Assembly (NCBI GenBank): GCA_002315195.1 | Contig: DCGD01000162.1 | Coordinates: 1 to 5,400 of the forward strand | Source: Prevotellaceae bacterium UBA1787 | Lineage (GTDB): Bacteria; Bacteroidota; Bacteroidia; Bacteroidales; Bacteroidaceae | Direction of reading: 5' to 3' | DNA length: 5,400 nucleotides | Shown: piece after piece, positions 5,393-5,400 of the stretch | Numbering within the stretch: the first letter of the stretch is position 1 | Layout: the number at the start of each line of letters is the position of its first letter | The notes under the pieces: generated by a model | The model's database searches: none | What the model saw: only the letters and a program-made list of their open reading frames with translations | What the model was told of the DNA's origin: nothing | Program-made: the position numbers and the translations under genes

Positions 5393-5400
5393 GGTAAGTC
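5384..5400 (+). CDS. Possible 5' end of the next gene (runs off the window)
   Basis: ATG at 5384 opens a frame (M-V-M-G-K plus a partial codon) that remains open to the last base. A second in-frame ATG at 5390 would give a protein starting M-G-K. The position, about 20 bases after the predicted transcription start of the promoter at 5329-5359, is right for a gene start. Only five full codons are visible, so no identity can be given. Confidence 0.35.

Overview
The window looks like an ordinary chromosomal segment of a member of the Bacteroidota, most likely order Bacteroidales and perhaps Prevotella-like. Three things point there. The ObgE N-terminus and the PgeF C-terminus resemble Bacteroides/Prevotella proteins as I remember them. 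The promoter-like sites have the Bacteroidota form (TAnnTTTG at -7, TTTG at -33) rather than TATAAT/TTGACA. The start codons of the main genes follow A-rich leaders with no clear Shine-Dalgarno sequence. The taxonomic call rests on recall and motifs, not on a database search.

Layout, all on the + strand. Bases 1-21 are the 3' end of a tRNA gene with no encoded CCA, followed at once by a strong intrinsic terminator (23-52). After about 90 AT-rich bases, a -7 box only 8 bases upstream of the ATG opens a gene row: hpt (hypoxanthine/guanine phosphoribosyltransferase, 161-700), adk (short-form adenylate kinase, 722-1291) and obgE (ribosome-associated GTPase, 1323-2471). A 238-base spacer follows that has unusually few stop codons and an AGGAGG-preceded 50-codon ORF. 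Then come pgeF (multicopper-oxidase-like/purine-nucleoside family, 2710-3492), a secreted M23 zinc endopeptidase (3504-4205) and a secreted glycerophosphodiester phosphodiesterase (4276-5190). The last 210 bases hold a small hairpin, a 13-bp perfect stem running into a T tract, a well-spaced Bacteroidota promoter built into that same hairpin, and the possible first codons of a new gene at the right edge.

How the genes fit together. Hpt and Adk handle purine nucleotides, Obg binds GTP and in other bacteria ppGpp, and PgeF-family proteins act on purine nucleosides in vitro and in peptidoglycan precursor quality control. PgeF therefore links the purine half of the cluster to the cell-wall half (the M23 peptidase). 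The phosphodiesterase, 70 bases further on, hydrolyses glycerophosphodiesters outside the cytoplasm and may be a separate unit.

I see no mobile element, CRISPR array, toxin-antitoxin pair or defence locus. The points most worth a second look are the hairpin that doubles as a promoter at 5313-5359, the stop-poor spacer at 2472-2709, and the nearly leaderless hpt start.
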